A DNA stretch of 64,000 bases from Lysobacter stagni (GTDB lineage Bacteria; Pseudomonadota; Gammaproteobacteria; Xanthomonadales; Xanthomonadaceae): assembly GCF_030053425.1 (NCBI RefSeq), contig NZ_JASGBI010000001.1:3542001-3606000 (forward strand). Direction: 5' to 3'. The notes under the pieces are model-generated. The model worked only from the letters and a program-made list of their open reading frames with translations. It had not been told where the DNA came from and did no database searches. Both the position numbers and the translations under genes were made by a program. Below are positions 28,774-38,090 of the stretch, one piece after another. Within the stretch, counting starts at the first letter, position 1; the number at the start of each line of letters is the position of its first letter.

Positions 28774-31700
28774 ATGCGCATTCGCAAGCTCACGCCCAAT
28801 CGGCTCTCCCTTTCGCTTCACCTTGCTCTTCTAGCTTCGCTTCCTTCAATCGCAAACGCCCAACAGCTCATCGCGCTGACCGGGCAGGCGAAGACTGCCA
28901 CCGGCACCTACGCGGACGGCACCACCAACGGCTTCACCCTCGCTGCGGAAGGCACCGGAGCGTCCATCACGGGCAGCGCCACGGTGCGTAATACCGGACG
29001 GAATGGCGCGGCGCTGTTCTCGAATCTTGCCGGAGACATCTCCCTCGCCAACTCCACGATCAGCGCGAGCGGTGCGGATGGCACGGGCGTGTGGGCGCAG
29101 GATGGCGGCACCGTGAACCTCACGGACAGCACTGTCGATGCCACGGGACCCCGTGGATCCGGCGTGTTCGCATGGGATGGCACCGTCGACATGAACGGTG
29201 GCTCCGTGACCGTCAGCTTCAGCGTCCTGGGGGCGAGCGCGATCCACGCCCGCGGCACGGGCATCGTGACGTCCAGCAACCAGACGGTGACGACCGCTGG
29301 CATGGGCACGGCAGCTGTGCTGGCGTCCGAGGGCGGGCACGTCACCTTGAACAACAGCAATGCGAGCGTGGATGGCGCTGACAGCTACGGAGCGTACGCG
29401 ACCGGCGCTGGCAGCACGATCGAGACCACCGACGCGGAAATCGCGGTCACGGGGCCCGCGTCGCACGGCGTGGTCGCCGATGCCGGCGGCACCGTTGCGC
29501 TCGTCGACTCGACGGTCATCTCGAGCGTGATCGCCGGCAATCACGCCCTCCTCTCCATGGGCACCGGCAGCCTGATCACGGCGTCGGGCACCGACATCAA
29601 CTCAAGCGGCTCTTCCGCGAGGGGCGCCGGCGCGCAATCCGGAGCCGCCATCCGCATCGAGAACGGATCGAGCATCACGACCACTGGCCTGGGTTCGCTC
29701 GGAGCTACTGCGCTGGGCACCGGCAGCACCCTCACGCTCGACGCCTCAACGGTCGACACCTCGGGACTGGATGCCATCGGTGCCGCGGCGGCCGACGGCG
29801 CGCAGGTATCCGTGATCAACGGCGCCACCGTTTCGACGACGGGGCTGGGGGCTTATGGCGTGGTCGCCACCGGCTTGAACTCCCTCCTGACAGTCGATGG
29901 CAGCGTCGTGCACACGTCGGGCAGCCAGGCCCCGGGAGCCGTCGCACAGGCCGGCGCCCTGGTTTCGCTGACCAACGGCGCCACGGTCGAAGCCTCGGGC
30001 AACAGCTCAAACGCCCTGGAAGTGACTGGCACTGGCAGCCGCGCCACGTCCAATGCCTCCACGATCACCAGTACGCAGGCGGTCGGCGTGGTCATGTCGC
30101 AAGGCGTCTCGGTCGATCTGGTCGACACGACGGTGAAGGGCCTGCCCCACGCCGTCGGCTTCGTCGCGGTGGGAACCGATCCGGCCATCACCACGCCCGC
30201 CATCCTGACCGTCTCCGGCGGCTCGCTGTTTTCCGAAGGCGCCCTGCTGCAGTCCCAGGACATCCATGCACAGGTGACACTGGCCGATGACGTGAGCGCC
30301 CTGACCACCAGCGGGGAACTGGCGCGCGCAAAAGACGGCAGCGTCCTGCTCCTCACGCTGCGCAACACTGCCGTGCAAGGCGATGTGATCGCCGAGAGCG
30401 GCAGCGCGCTCGACCTCACCATCGATGCGCAGGGTGCGCTCGAAGGTGCCGCCTACAACGGCCGGCAACTGTCCATGCTCGGTGATTCGCTGTGGACCGT
30501 GACGAATTCATCGACGTTCGCGTCGGCAACCAATGTCGGCCAGATCGCGTTCGCCGCACCCACCGGCGGCAACTTCAAGACGCTCACGATCAGCGGCGAC
30601 TACACCGGAAACGGCGGCACGGTCGTGCTCAACACCGCGCTCGGCAATGACGCTTCGCGGACCGACACGCTCATCGTGCAGGGCAATACGTCCGGCACCA
30701 CCGCCCTTCGCGTGAACAATGCCGGCGGTGCAGGCGCGTACACCACCGCCGATGGCATCCAGGTCGTGCGGGTGGATGGTGCGTCGAACGGCAGCTTCGC
30801 GCTGGACGGCCGCGTGGTGGCGGGCGCCAACGAGTACCTGCTGGCGCAGGGCGGCAAGGCGAACCCCGCCGACGGAGACTGGTACCTGCGCTCCGAGGCG
30901 CCGCCCCCGCCGGCGCCGGAACCGCCCCCGGCTGATCCCACGCCGGTGGAGCCTGCTCCGGTCCCGACCGCGCCAGTCATTCCCACGGTGCCGGAGCCCG
31001 CGGGGCTCCCCGTCTACCGCCCCGAACCCGCGGCCTACCTCGCCAACCAGGCGGCATCGGTCGGCATGTTCGAGCACTCCATGCATGACCGCATGGGCGA
31101 ACCGAACCTGGGCAAGCGCGGTGACGACGGTCGCAGCGAGGCCGCATGGGTGCGCGTGGTGCGCAACCAGATGGACGGCCAGACCGGCGCGGGCCAGCTC
31201 GATGCCGGGACGGACCTGTCGGTGCTGCAGATCGGTGGCGAGATCGCCCGCTGGAACGGCGATGGCCGCTTCCACCTTGGCCTGATGGGCGGCACGGGGC
31301 GCGCCCACACGCAGGTGGCGTCCAACCTCACCGACTGGCACGCGAAGGGCAACGTCACCGGCTACAACCTCGGCGTGTACGGCACCTGGTTCGCCAATGC
31401 CACCAACGCCACCGGCGTCTACCTCGACGGCTGGTTGCAGTACGGACGCTACGACAACCGCGTGCAGGGCGAGCGGCTGTCCGAGGAGCGCTACGACGCG
31501 CACACGCTCTCGGCGTCGATCGAAGCGGGGTACGCATTCGCATTGAACGACGGCGGCAATACCCGACTGTTCATCGAACCGCAGGCACAGGCGATCTTCA
31601 CCGACTACTCCGCATCGAAGCACCGTGAGGACAACGGCACGCTCATCGATGACAGGAACGCCGGCGGCCTGACCACGCGACTGGGTGTGCGCTTCTATGG

Positions 31701-31959
31701 CCACGCGGCAACCACCGCACACAACCTCGTGCAGCCGTTCGTCACCGTCAACTGGTGGCACGACAACGACCGCAACGTGATGTCGTTCAACGACACCGCG
31801 CTGGCACTGGGGCTGCCGCGCGATCGCTACGAGTTGAAGCTCGGCGCGCAGGGACAACTCGGCGGCGGATGGACGGGCTGGGGCAACCTGGGCCTGGCCG
31901 CCGGCGCGGGCGATTACCGCGACGTCACCGGCCAGCTCGGCCTCAACTATCGCTGGTAG
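28774..31959 (+). CDS. type V autotransporter with beta-helix passenger
   Basis: A 1061-residue classical autotransporter (type Va). A signal peptide covers residues 1-29 (LALLASLPSIANA). The passenger, about 30-700, is built from imperfect repeats of 25-26 residues of the form TSGLDAIGAAAADGAQVSVI then NGATV, expected to stack as a right-handed beta-helix. It is rich in Gly, Ala, Thr and Ser and shows no cysteine or obvious protease triad. A proline linker (APPPPAPEPPPADPTPVEP) lies near 707-745. The rest is the 12-strand outer-membrane barrel, ending in the typical LNYRW. It probably acts as a surface adhesin; the ligand is unknown. A terminator follows. Confidence 0.93.
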   Translation: MRIRKLTPNRLSLSLHLALLASLPSIANAQQLIALTGQAKTATGTYADGTTNGFTLAAEGTGASITGSATVRNTGRNGAALFSNLAGDISLANSTISASGADGTGVWAQDGGTVNLTDSTVDATGPRGSGVFAWDGTVDMNGGSVTVSFSVLGASAIHARGTGIVTSSNQTVTTAGMGTAAVLASEGGHVTLNNSNASVDGADSYGAYATGAGSTIETTDAEIAVTGPASHGVVADAGGTVALVDSTVISSVIAGNHALLSMGTGSLITASGTDINSSGSSARGAGAQSGAAIRIENGSSITTTGLGSLGATALGTGSTLTLDASTVDTSGLDAIGAAAADGAQVSVINGATVSTTGLGAYGVVATGLNSLLTVDGSVVHTSGSQAPGAVAQAGALVSLTNGATVEASGNSSNALEVTGTGSRATSNASTITSTQAVGVVMSQGVSVDLVDTTVKGLPHAVGFVAVGTDPAITTPAILTVSGGSLFSEGALLQSQDIHAQVTLADDVSALTTSGELARAKDGSVLLLTLRNTAVQGDVIAESGSALDLTIDAQGALEGAAYNGRQLSMLGDSLWTVTNSSTFASATNVGQIAFAAPTGGNFKTLTISGDYTGNGGTVVLNTALGNDASRTDTLIVQGNTSGTTALRVNNAGGAGAYTTADGIQVVRVDGASNGSFALDGRVVAGANEYLLAQGGKANPADGDWYLRSEAPPPPAPEPPPADPTPVEPAPVPTAPVIPTVPEPAGLPVYRPEPAAYLANQAASVGMFEHSMHDRMGEPNLGKRGDDGRSEAAWVRVVRNQMDGQTGAGQLDAGTDLSVLQIGGEIARWNGDGRFHLGLMGGTGRAHTQVASNLTDWHAKGNVTGYNLGVYGTWFANATNATGVYLDGWLQYGRYDNRVQGERLSEERYDAHTLSASIEAGYAFALNDGGNTRLFIEPQAQAIFTDYSASKHREDNGTLIDDRNAGGLTTRLGVRFYGHAATTAHNLVQPFVTVNWWHDNDRNVMSFNDTALALGLPRDRYELKLGAQGQLGGGWTGWGNLGLAAGAGDYRDVTGQLGLNYRW

Positions 31960-31985
31960 GCCGCGTCGTCACCGTGCAACGAACG

Positions 31986-32012
31986 AGGCCACCCCGGATG
32001 ACGGGGTGGCCT
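31986..32012. terminator. terminator between convergent autotransporter and rlmH genes
   Basis: A perfect 11-bp stem (AGGCCACCCCG / CGGGGTGGCCT) with loop GATGA is followed on the + strand by TCTTCGTT. It sits 26 bases past the autotransporter stop and 19 bases from the rlmH stop, and could serve both genes. Confidence 0.8.
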
Positions 32013-32031
32013 TCTTCGTTGAGCTCCACGC

Positions 32032-32502
32032 TCAGGCGCGGTGATACGGGTGGTTGGCCAGCAATGCCGCGGCGCGATACAGCTGCTCGGCCACCACCAG
32101 ACGCACCAGCATGTGCGGCAGCGTGAGCGGACCCAACGACCAGGACTCATCGCCGCGCGCGATCACCTCCGGTGCGTGCCCCTCGGGTCCGCCGATCAGG
32201 AATGCCAGGTCGCGCCCCTGCGCACGCCAGTGTTCCAGGCGCTGCGCGAGCTGTTCCGACGACCACGTCCGTCCGCGTCCATCGAGCGTCACCACCAGTG
32301 CATTCTTCGGCAAGGCGGCGATGACGCGTGCGCCTTCGTCGTGCATCGCGCGCGCGGCATCGCGGCCCTTGCCGCGCAGGCCGGGCTCCACTTCCACCAG
32401 GTCCAGCGGCAGCCAGTGCGACAGGCGCTTCTGGTATTCGCCGAATCCCTCGGTCACCCAGCGCGGCGCGCGTTCGCCGACGGCGATCAGTTTCGCTTTC
32501 AT
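32032..32502 (-). CDS. rlmH: 23S rRNA (pseudouridine(1915)-N3)-methyltransferase RlmH
   Basis: A 156-residue SPOUT methyltransferase (E. coli 155) that methylates pseudouridine 1915 in helix 69 of 23S rRNA using SAM. The knot region reads DLAFLIGGPEGHAPEVIARG, and LSLGP-type LGPLTLPHMLVRLVVAEQLY plus the C-terminal NHPYHRA are family hallmarks. In many genomes it follows rsfS; here it stands alone on the minus strand, divergent from the PhoX-like gene. Confidence 0.97.
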   Translation of the reverse strand: MKAKLIAVGERAPRWVTEGFGEYQKRLSHWLPLDLVEVEPGLRGKGRDAARAMHDEGARVIAALPKNALVVTLDGRGRTWSSEQLAQRLEHWRAQGRDLAFLIGGPEGHAPEVIARGDESWSLGPLTLPHMLVRLVVAEQLYRAAALLANHPYHRA

Positions 32503-32621
32503 CGGCGAGATGGTAGCGGGTGCGCGTCACGGTCCGGCGGCCTGACTTGCCGATGTCATCGTTTGGCCACGCCACGCTCCCAGCATTCGGGCTTCCCCCA
32601 GCCCCGCAGGAGAAGCAAGCG

Positions 32622-34169
32622 ATGGATTCGTTCGATCCCTCCCGCCGCCAGGTCATCAAGGGCAGCGCTGCCGCCATGGCAGTCGGTGCCATCGGCAGCC
32701 TCAGCGCGCTGTATACGCGCCAGGCCCTCGCCGCCGGCGACCCGACCCGCCTTGCCCCCATCCCCAGCCGTTACGGCCCGCTGGCCCCGGTTGCCGACCG
32801 CAGTACCGGGCTGCCGTTGCTGCAGTTGCCGCGCGGCTTCAGCTACCGCTCCTTCGGCTGGAGCGGCGATGCGATGAGCGATGGCCAACCCTGCCCCGAC
32901 CGCCACGACGGCATGGCGGTGGTGTCCGTGCGCAAGCCCGGTCGCGGCCCGCACGATCACGGCCGCGGCAATGGACATGCCCACGGCCACGAACTGGTGC
33001 TGATCCGCAACCACGAACGCGGCGGCGCCACCCCGATCAACGCCCCCGGCGTGTACGACACCGGCGACATCGGTGGCGGCCAGCAGGCCGGCGGCGGCAC
33101 CACCACGCTGACCTTCCGCAACGGCGACTGGCATTCGGTCGAAGCCAGCCTGGGCGGCACCCTGGTGAACTGCGCCGGCGGCCCCACGCCGTGGGGCAGC
33201 TGGCTGAGCTGCGAAGAGATCAAGACCGATGCGGCCTCCAGCGCCGGCAAGAAGCACGGCTACGTGTTCGAAGTCCACACCGATGCCGAACGCACCACCG
33301 GCCGCCCGCTGGTCGCCCTGGGCCGTTTCAGCCATGAAGCGGTGGCGATCGACCCGCGCACCGGCATCGTCTATCTCACCGAGGACGACCGGAACAAGGC
33401 CGGGCTGTACCGCTTCGTGCCGAACGACCGCGCCGGGCGTTACGGCTCGCTCGAACACGGCGGTCGCCTGCAGGCGGCGCGCGTGCGCGGCCGGCCCAAC
33501 GCCGACCTCACCGTGGCCGCGATCGGCGATGAGTACGCGCTGGAGTGGGTCGATGTGCCCGACCCGGACCTGGACAGCATCGTCGCGCCGTCCGGCTTTC
33601 CGGACATCTCCGCCGGCGAAACGCTCAGCGGTCCGTTCGCGCAGGCCTGGAGTTCCGGCGCGCTGCGCATGAGTCGCGGCGAAGGCATCTGGCACAGCGG
33701 TGGGCGCATGTTCATCGTCGACACCAGTACCGGCGTCGATGCGCAGGGCCGCAAGGGCCGGGGCAACGGTTCGGTGTGGGTGCTCGACCTGGCCACCCAG
33801 CGCATCCGCGCCCTGTTCGTCAGCGGCAACCAGTTGGCCGCGCACAACCCCGACAACATCACGGTCAGCGCGCGCGGCGGCGTGCTGTTGTGCGAGGACG
33901 GCGGCGAGAGCCCGGACGAGTACGGCCCCGGAGCGCGCCTGATCGGTCTGACGCGCAAGGGCGAGTCGTTCTATTTCTGCAAGAACAACATCGAGCTGAC
34001 GTCCACGCAGATCGCCGGTGCCGGAAAGGTCATCGAGGAAGGCGACTATCGCGAGGCCGAGTTCTGTGGCGCCTGCTGGGACCCGTGGGGCCGCACGCTG
34101 TTCGTGAACATCCAGACCCCCGGCATCACCTTCGCCATCACCGGGCCCTGGGAACGCGGGCAACTGTAA
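32622..34169 (+). CDS. PhoX-like (DUF839) protein exported by the Tat system
   Basis: A 515-residue protein with a twin-arginine signal (SRRQVIKGSAAAMAVGAIG). The body is the PhoX/DUF839 beta-propeller: RSFGWSGDAMSDGQPCP, LIRNHERGGATPIN, TPWGSWLSCEEI, GRFSHEAVAIDPRTGIVYLT and EDGGESPDEYGP. PhoX enzymes are Ca/Fe phosphatases active in the periplasm, but many DUF839 members have no proven activity, so the substrate is uncertain. AGGAG lies about ten bases before the ATG at 32622. No pho box or phosphate genes are evident nearby. Confidence 0.88.
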   Translation: MDSFDPSRRQVIKGSAAAMAVGAIGSLSALYTRQALAAGDPTRLAPIPSRYGPLAPVADRSTGLPLLQLPRGFSYRSFGWSGDAMSDGQPCPDRHDGMAVVSVRKPGRGPHDHGRGNGHAHGHELVLIRNHERGGATPINAPGVYDTGDIGGGQQAGGGTTTLTFRNGDWHSVEASLGGTLVNCAGGPTPWGSWLSCEEIKTDAASSAGKKHGYVFEVHTDAERTTGRPLVALGRFSHEAVAIDPRTGIVYLTEDDRNKAGLYRFVPNDRAGRYGSLEHGGRLQAARVRGRPNADLTVAAIGDEYALEWVDVPDPDLDSIVAPSGFPDISAGETLSGPFAQAWSSGALRMSRGEGIWHSGGRMFIVDTSTGVDAQGRKGRGNGSVWVLDLATQRIRALFVSGNQLAAHNPDNITVSARGGVLLCEDGGESPDEYGPGARLIGLTRKGESFYFCKNNIELTSTQIAGAGKVIEEGDYREAEFCGACWDPWGRTLFVNIQTPGITFAITGPWERGQL

Positions 34170-34218
34170 TCGCTTGTCGGGTGAGGCAGGCCGCTTAGCG
34201 GCACTGCCGCGTGGCCTG

Positions 34219-34257
34219 CGGAACGCCCGGCCAGGGATGGCCGGGCCGGGCGTTCCG
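34219..34257 (+). terminator. long GC hairpin after the PhoX-like gene
   Basis: A 14-bp perfect stem (CGGAACGCCCGGCC / GGCCGGGCGTTCCG) lies 50 bases past the PhoX-like stop, with an 11-base loop and no T-run. It could be a terminator or a boundary structure before tesB. Confidence 0.55.
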
Positions 34258-34372
34258 AGGCCCGTCACATGACGCCATGGATGGCCGCAGCGGCACCTTC
34301 GGAGGCGGCCACGAGCGAAGCCCGCCCACCCCCACCGCTATACTTCACGCTCGCAACCCACGAGCGCACCGC

Positions 34373-35284
34373 ATGACCGCCCCCGCTTCCGAGCAAGTCG
34401 TTCACGAGCTGGTCGAACTGCTTTCGCTGGAGCGGCTGGAAGACAACCTCTTCCGCGGACAGAGCCGCGACATCGGCACCAAGTACGTCTTTGGCGGGCA
34501 GGTGCTGGGGCAGGCGCTCTCGGCCGCGCAGGCCACGATGAACGTCCCGCGCAGCGCGCATTCGCTGCACGCCTACTTCCTGCGTGCCGGCGACATCGCC
34601 GCGCCGATCGTCTACCAGATCGACCGCACCCGCGACGGCGGCAGCTTCTCGGTACGCCGCATCACCGCGATCCAGCACGGCGAGGTGATCTTCTTCATGG
34701 CCGCCTCGTTCCAGGAGATCGAGGACGCCGGCGAACACCAGTTGTCGATGCCCGAAGTGCCCAAGCCCGAGGACATCGAGCCGGCGCCGGCCGTGCCCGA
34801 GCACGTGATGGCGACACTGCCGATCAAGATCCAGCGCTGGCTGTCGCGCAAGGGGCCGTTCGAGTTCCGCCACGTGTATCCGCGCGACGAACTCAATCCG
34901 CCCAAGCGGCCGCCATACCAGCAGTTCTGGTTCCGCCTCACCGAACGCGTCGGCGACGCGCCGGAACTGCACCGCGCCCTGCTCGCCTACGCGTCCGACT
35001 TCCACCTGCTGGGCACGGCCACGTTCCCGCACGGCATCAGCTACTACCAGCCGAACGTGCAGATGGCCTCGCTCGACCACGCGCTGTGGTTCCACCGCCC
35101 GTTCCGCGCCGACGACTGGCTGCTGTATTCCATCGACAGCCCCAGCGTGCAGGGCAGCCGTGGCCTGGCGCGCGGGCAGATCTTCGACCGCGACGGGCGG
35201 CTGGTGGCCAGCACCGCGCAGGAGGGCCTGATCCGCGTGGTGAAGGACGCGGCGGCCGCCGCGCACGTGCCGGCGAAGGAATAG
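34373..35284 (+). CDS. tesB: acyl-CoA thioesterase II
   Basis: A 303-residue double-hotdog thioesterase (E. coli TesB 286) that hydrolyses medium and long acyl-CoA. First hotdog: LFRGQSRDIGTKYVFGGQVL. The second carries the catalytic Asp-Thr/Ser-Gln set in LLAYASDFHLLGTA, SIDSPSVQGSRGLARGQIFD and ASTAQEGLIR. MASLDHALWFHRPFRADDW is diagnostic. The start at 34373 (MTAPASEQVVHELVELL) fits relatives. The next gene begins 115 bases downstream. Confidence 0.95.
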   Translation: MTAPASEQVVHELVELLSLERLEDNLFRGQSRDIGTKYVFGGQVLGQALSAAQATMNVPRSAHSLHAYFLRAGDIAAPIVYQIDRTRDGGSFSVRRITAIQHGEVIFFMAASFQEIEDAGEHQLSMPEVPKPEDIEPAPAVPEHVMATLPIKIQRWLSRKGPFEFRHVYPRDELNPPKRPPYQQFWFRLTERVGDAPELHRALLAYASDFHLLGTATFPHGISYYQPNVQMASLDHALWFHRPFRADDWLLYSIDSPSVQGSRGLARGQIFDRDGRLVASTAQEGLIRVVKDAAAAAHVPAKE

Positions 35285-35399
35285 CGGCTCCGCAGACCGG
35301 TAACCGGGGCGTGAAAACAAACGCCAGCGCCCCGTGGGTCTCCCGCTTTCGTCCCCACATCATCCCCAGCCCCCCCGCACCAGGTCCCGAGCCCCACCC

Positions 35400-36251
35400 A
35401 TGAGACAGGTTTTCAGCAGCCAGCGCCTGGAAAACGTCGAGTCCGTCGCGCAGATGCTGCGCGATGCCGACATCGAGGTACGCATCACCAATGGCCGCTC
35501 GTACAAGGGCGGGCGGCGCGGCACCTTCAGCTACAGCGACGAGGCCGCGCCCAAGGCGGCGGTGTGGGTGGTGCGGTCGGACGACACCGTGCGTGCGCGC
35601 GAGATCCTGCGCGAGGCCGGCTTGCTGGAGAGCACGCGTGAGAGCTTCGCCGGCCCCACGTTCCACCTCAGCAGCAGCGAGACGCCGGCCCACGTCAAAT
35701 CGCAGACGCGCGCGCTGCGCATCAAGCTGGTGCTGCTGGCAGGCATCGTGGTGGTGGGTGCGTTGGCGATCATGAATGTACTGAAGACCGACATCCCCAC
35801 CGAAGCGCTGAAGAAGCACCCGCTGGACGGATCGCTGGCCGCCATTCCGCAACCGCTCGCCGCGGCGGTATTCACGCAGGAGTTGCCGAAGGCGCGCATC
35901 GACGTGTTGTGCCTGTCGATCGACGGGCAGGACGTTTCACCGGAGCTCGCGCAGGCGATGCAGCAGCAGCTGAAGGACGGCAAGCGCCAGGTGGTGCCCG
36001 CCTCGCAATGCGTACGCAGCGCCAACGAGGACGTGGGCAGCAAGCACCGCGCCTCCGGTCGCCCGGCGCTGATGATCGACGTGCACGCCTTCCGCCCGCA
36101 GACGCGCGACGAGAAGACCGGCGCCATCACCGGCCTGATCGAATACACCGCCTACCACCACCGCATGTCGGCGTCGTACAAGACGCTGGAAGTGAAGCAG
36201 GGCGAAAGCGCCTGGCAGGTTGTGCGCACGGTTAAGCACGTGGCGATGTAA
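35400..36251 (+). CDS. DUF2007-containing membrane protein ('pathogenicity-like protein')
   Basis: A 283-residue protein. Residues about 1-75 form a DUF2007-like domain (MRQVFSSQRLENVESVAQML, then IEVRITNGRSYKG and the later AVWVVRSDDTVRAREILRE), a fold suggested to bind small ligands or partners. One membrane helix follows at about 105-125 (LVLLAGIVVVGALAIMNVL). The rest is a periplasmic region with two cysteines (DVLCLSIDGQD, VVPASQCVRS). Xanthomonad homologues are commonly labelled 'pathogenicity-like' without, to my knowledge, a defined function. The stop is followed by an intergenic repeat. Confidence 0.82.
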   Translation: MRQVFSSQRLENVESVAQMLRDADIEVRITNGRSYKGGRRGTFSYSDEAAPKAAVWVVRSDDTVRAREILREAGLLESTRESFAGPTFHLSSSETPAHVKSQTRALRIKLVLLAGIVVVGALAIMNVLKTDIPTEALKKHPLDGSLAAIPQPLAAAVFTQELPKARIDVLCLSIDGQDVSPELAQAMQQQLKDGKRQVVPASQCVRSANEDVGSKHRASGRPALMIDVHAFRPQTRDEKTGAITGLIEYTAYHHRMSASYKTLEVKQGESAWQVVRTVKHVAM

Positions 36252-36295
36252 CGACTGCCAGCAGCCGTTGGCGCTTGCGCCGGCGACGACGCCAA

Positions 36296-36409
36296 CCTCT
36301 CCCCTCGCGGGAGAGGTCGACGTGCGAAGCGTGTCGGGAGCGCGCGCGCCAGCGCGAACGCCCCCTCTTCCGCCCCTTCGGGGCACCTTCTCCCGCAAGG
36401 GGAGAAGGG
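36296..36409. repeat. CCTCTCCC/GGGAGAGG intergenic repeat element
   Basis: An element of about 114 bases bounded by opposed hairpins. The left end is CCTCTCCCCTCGCGGGAGAGG (36296-36316); the right end, CACCTTCTCCCGCAAGGGGA then GAAGGG, ends at 36409. A GC-rich middle reads CGTGCGAAGCGTGTCGGGAG and a second hairpin CCGCCCCTTCGGGGC. Shorter relatives lie at 8047-8069 and 54183-54205, so this is a mobile or copied repeat family within the genome. Confidence 0.7.
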
Positions 36410-36423
36410 AAACGCAACCGCAA

Positions 36424-36461
36424 AAAGAAAAGGCCCGTGCCGGGGAGATACCGGCACGGGC
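36424..36461 (-). terminator. rho-independent terminator of the EF-hand gene
   Basis: On the minus strand an 11-bp stem (GCCCGTGCCGG / CCGGCACGGGC, loop seven bases) is followed by CTTTTCTTTTTG. It lies 58 bases past the stop of the EF-hand gene. Confidence 0.9.
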
Positions 36462-36518
36462 GCAACCGTGGACCTGTCGGTCGTCGTGCCGGTTTGGACC
36501 GCACGACCCCGACATGGT

Positions 36519-37151
36519 TCAACGATGCATCGGAGGCTTCAGATCGTCGCGGGTCAGGAAGCCGTCGCGGTTCTCGTCCAGGAAGGCGAAGGCCTTGGCC
36601 AGGCGGGGCATCTTCTCGGTCACCTCGACCCGGCTCAGCTTGCCATCCTTGTTGAGGTCGGCCTCGACGAAGCGTTCCTCGGCGCGCTTGGCGTGCTCGG
36701 CCTCGCGCTGGGTGCGCATGCGCTCGTGGTACTTGGTCAGCTCGCTACGGACCAGGAAGCCATCGCGGCTGGCATCGATGTCGGCGAACTTCTCGCCGAT
36801 CCACGGCAGCGTGGCGGCCTCGGTGCGGCTGATGCGGCCGTCGCCGTCGGTGTCGGCCTCGGCCACGCGCCCGATGCCACCGTCACCGTGCCCGCCGCGG
36901 CGGCCGTGCCCCTTGTGCTGCGGGCGCTCGGAGGCATCGAGCTTGCCGTCGCGATTGCGGTCGAGCTCGTCGAACTTCGCGGCCAGGCGCGGGAATGCCG
37001 CCGCTTCGGTGCGGTCGATCGCACCGTCGTTGTTGGTATCGAGCGGCGCCCGGCGCGGTGCGTCGCCGGCCTGCGGAGCCGCGAACGCGGTGCCGGCGAC
37101 GATCGCCGTGACAGCGGCGGCGAGCAGAACGGAAAGGGTATTGCGCTTCAT
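36519..37151 (-). CDS. secreted EF-hand protein with six calcium loops
   Basis: A 210-residue exported protein. The signal peptide ([19 protein letters not shown]) is followed by six canonical EF-hand loops: [60 protein letters not shown] and [13 protein letters not shown] His/Gly-rich insert ([14 protein letters not shown]) separates the second and third. The protein should bind several calcium ions in the periplasm or outside the cell; whether it buffers, senses or scaffolds is unknown. AGGAG lies eight bases before the ATG at 37151. A strong terminator follows. Confidence 0.9.
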   Translation of the reverse strand: MKRNTLSVLLAAAVTAIVAGTAFAAPQAGDAPRRAPLDTNNDGAIDRTEAAAFPRLAAKFDELDRNRDGKLDASERPQHKGHGRRGGHGDGGIGRVAEADTDGDGRISRTEAATLPWIGEKFADIDASRDGFLVRSELTKYHERMRTQREAEHAKRAEERFVEADLNKDGKLSRVEVTEKMPRLAKAFAFLDENRDGFLTRDDLKPPMHR

Positions 37152-37291
37152 GGATACGACTCCTGCGGGCGGCACCGGATGGCGCCGATGACCAGAACAA
37201 CGCCCCCGCGTCCCGTCGGTTGACGGCGGGCCAACCGCGTTCAGTCAGACGACAGCGTTCCGCTCACACGCGGCGGCGCTATGCTCCGGCC

Positions 37292-38026
37292 ATGGGTACC
37301 GAACCACAGGACAGCGACGATCTCCGCCTGTTCCACACCGGCGAGCACGCGTGCGGCTACTGGCCCGAACGCCTCGCCCGCGACCTGGTGCTCGACCCGC
37401 GCGACCCGCGCCTGCGCCAGTGGTACCCGCACGCGCTGGGCTGGGGTTTCCGACGTTCCGGCGACATCGTCTACCGCCCGCACTGCGCGGGCTGTCGTGC
37501 CTGCGTGGCGGTGCGCATTCCCGTGGACCGTTTCGTTCCCGACCGCAGCCAGCGCCGTTGCCTGGCACGCAACGCGCACGTGGAGATGCGCGTGCTGCCT
37601 GCGCAGCGCACGGGCGAGCAGTTGGCGCTCTATCGTCGTTACCTGGCCGCGCGCCACGCCGGCGGCGGCATGGATGGCCACGGCGCGCCGGAGTTCGACC
37701 AGTTCCTGATCGGCAGCTGGAGCGAAGGCCGCTTCCTGGAACTGCGCGACCCTTCGCCTCAGGGTCCCGGCAAGCTGCTTGCGGTGGCGGTCACCGACTG
37801 CACCGAGACCGCGCTGTCGGCGGTGTACACCTTCTACGATCCCGAGGAAGCCGACCGCGGTCTGGGCACGCTGGCGATCCTGCGCCAGCTGGAATGGGCG
37901 CGACGCGAACGCCGTCGCCACCTGTACCTGGGCTACTGGATCCAGGACCATCCGAAGATGGACTACAAACGCCGCTTCCGGCCGCTGGAAGCCTTCGACG
38001 GACGGCAATGGCACGACCTGCCCTGA
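37292..38026 (+). CDS. bpt: aspartate/glutamate leucyltransferase
   Basis: A 244-residue Bpt enzyme (arginyltransferase superfamily) that transfers Leu from Leu-tRNA to N-terminal Asp or Glu, marking the protein for ClpS/ClpAP degradation by the N-degron route. Diagnostic segments are [20 protein letters not shown], the cysteine-rich [18 protein letters not shown], and the acetyltransferase-like C-terminal half with [17 protein letters not shown] and [20 protein letters not shown]. The start at 37292 matches relatives; the open frame upstream lacks a ribosome site. In the cluster around it, no other degron gene is present. Confidence 0.95.
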   Translation: MGTEPQDSDDLRLFHTGEHACGYWPERLARDLVLDPRDPRLRQWYPHALGWGFRRSGDIVYRPHCAGCRACVAVRIPVDRFVPDRSQRRCLARNAHVEMRVLPAQRTGEQLALYRRYLAARHAGGGMDGHGAPEFDQFLIGSWSEGRFLELRDPSPQGPGKLLAVAVTDCTETALSAVYTFYDPEEADRGLGTLAILRQLEWARRERRRHLYLGYWIQDHPKMDYKRRFRPLEAFDGRQWHDLP

Positions 38027-38090
38027 CGCGCCCTCACCACGCGCCATCTCCCGTCATACGGGCTGCGCAGGGCCGTGACAGAATCGCGCG

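Noticed and set aside
28629..28991. 120-codon frame upstream of the autotransporter
   Set aside because: It overlaps the autotransporter signal peptide out of frame and has no domain; the region is better read as a promoter and leader.
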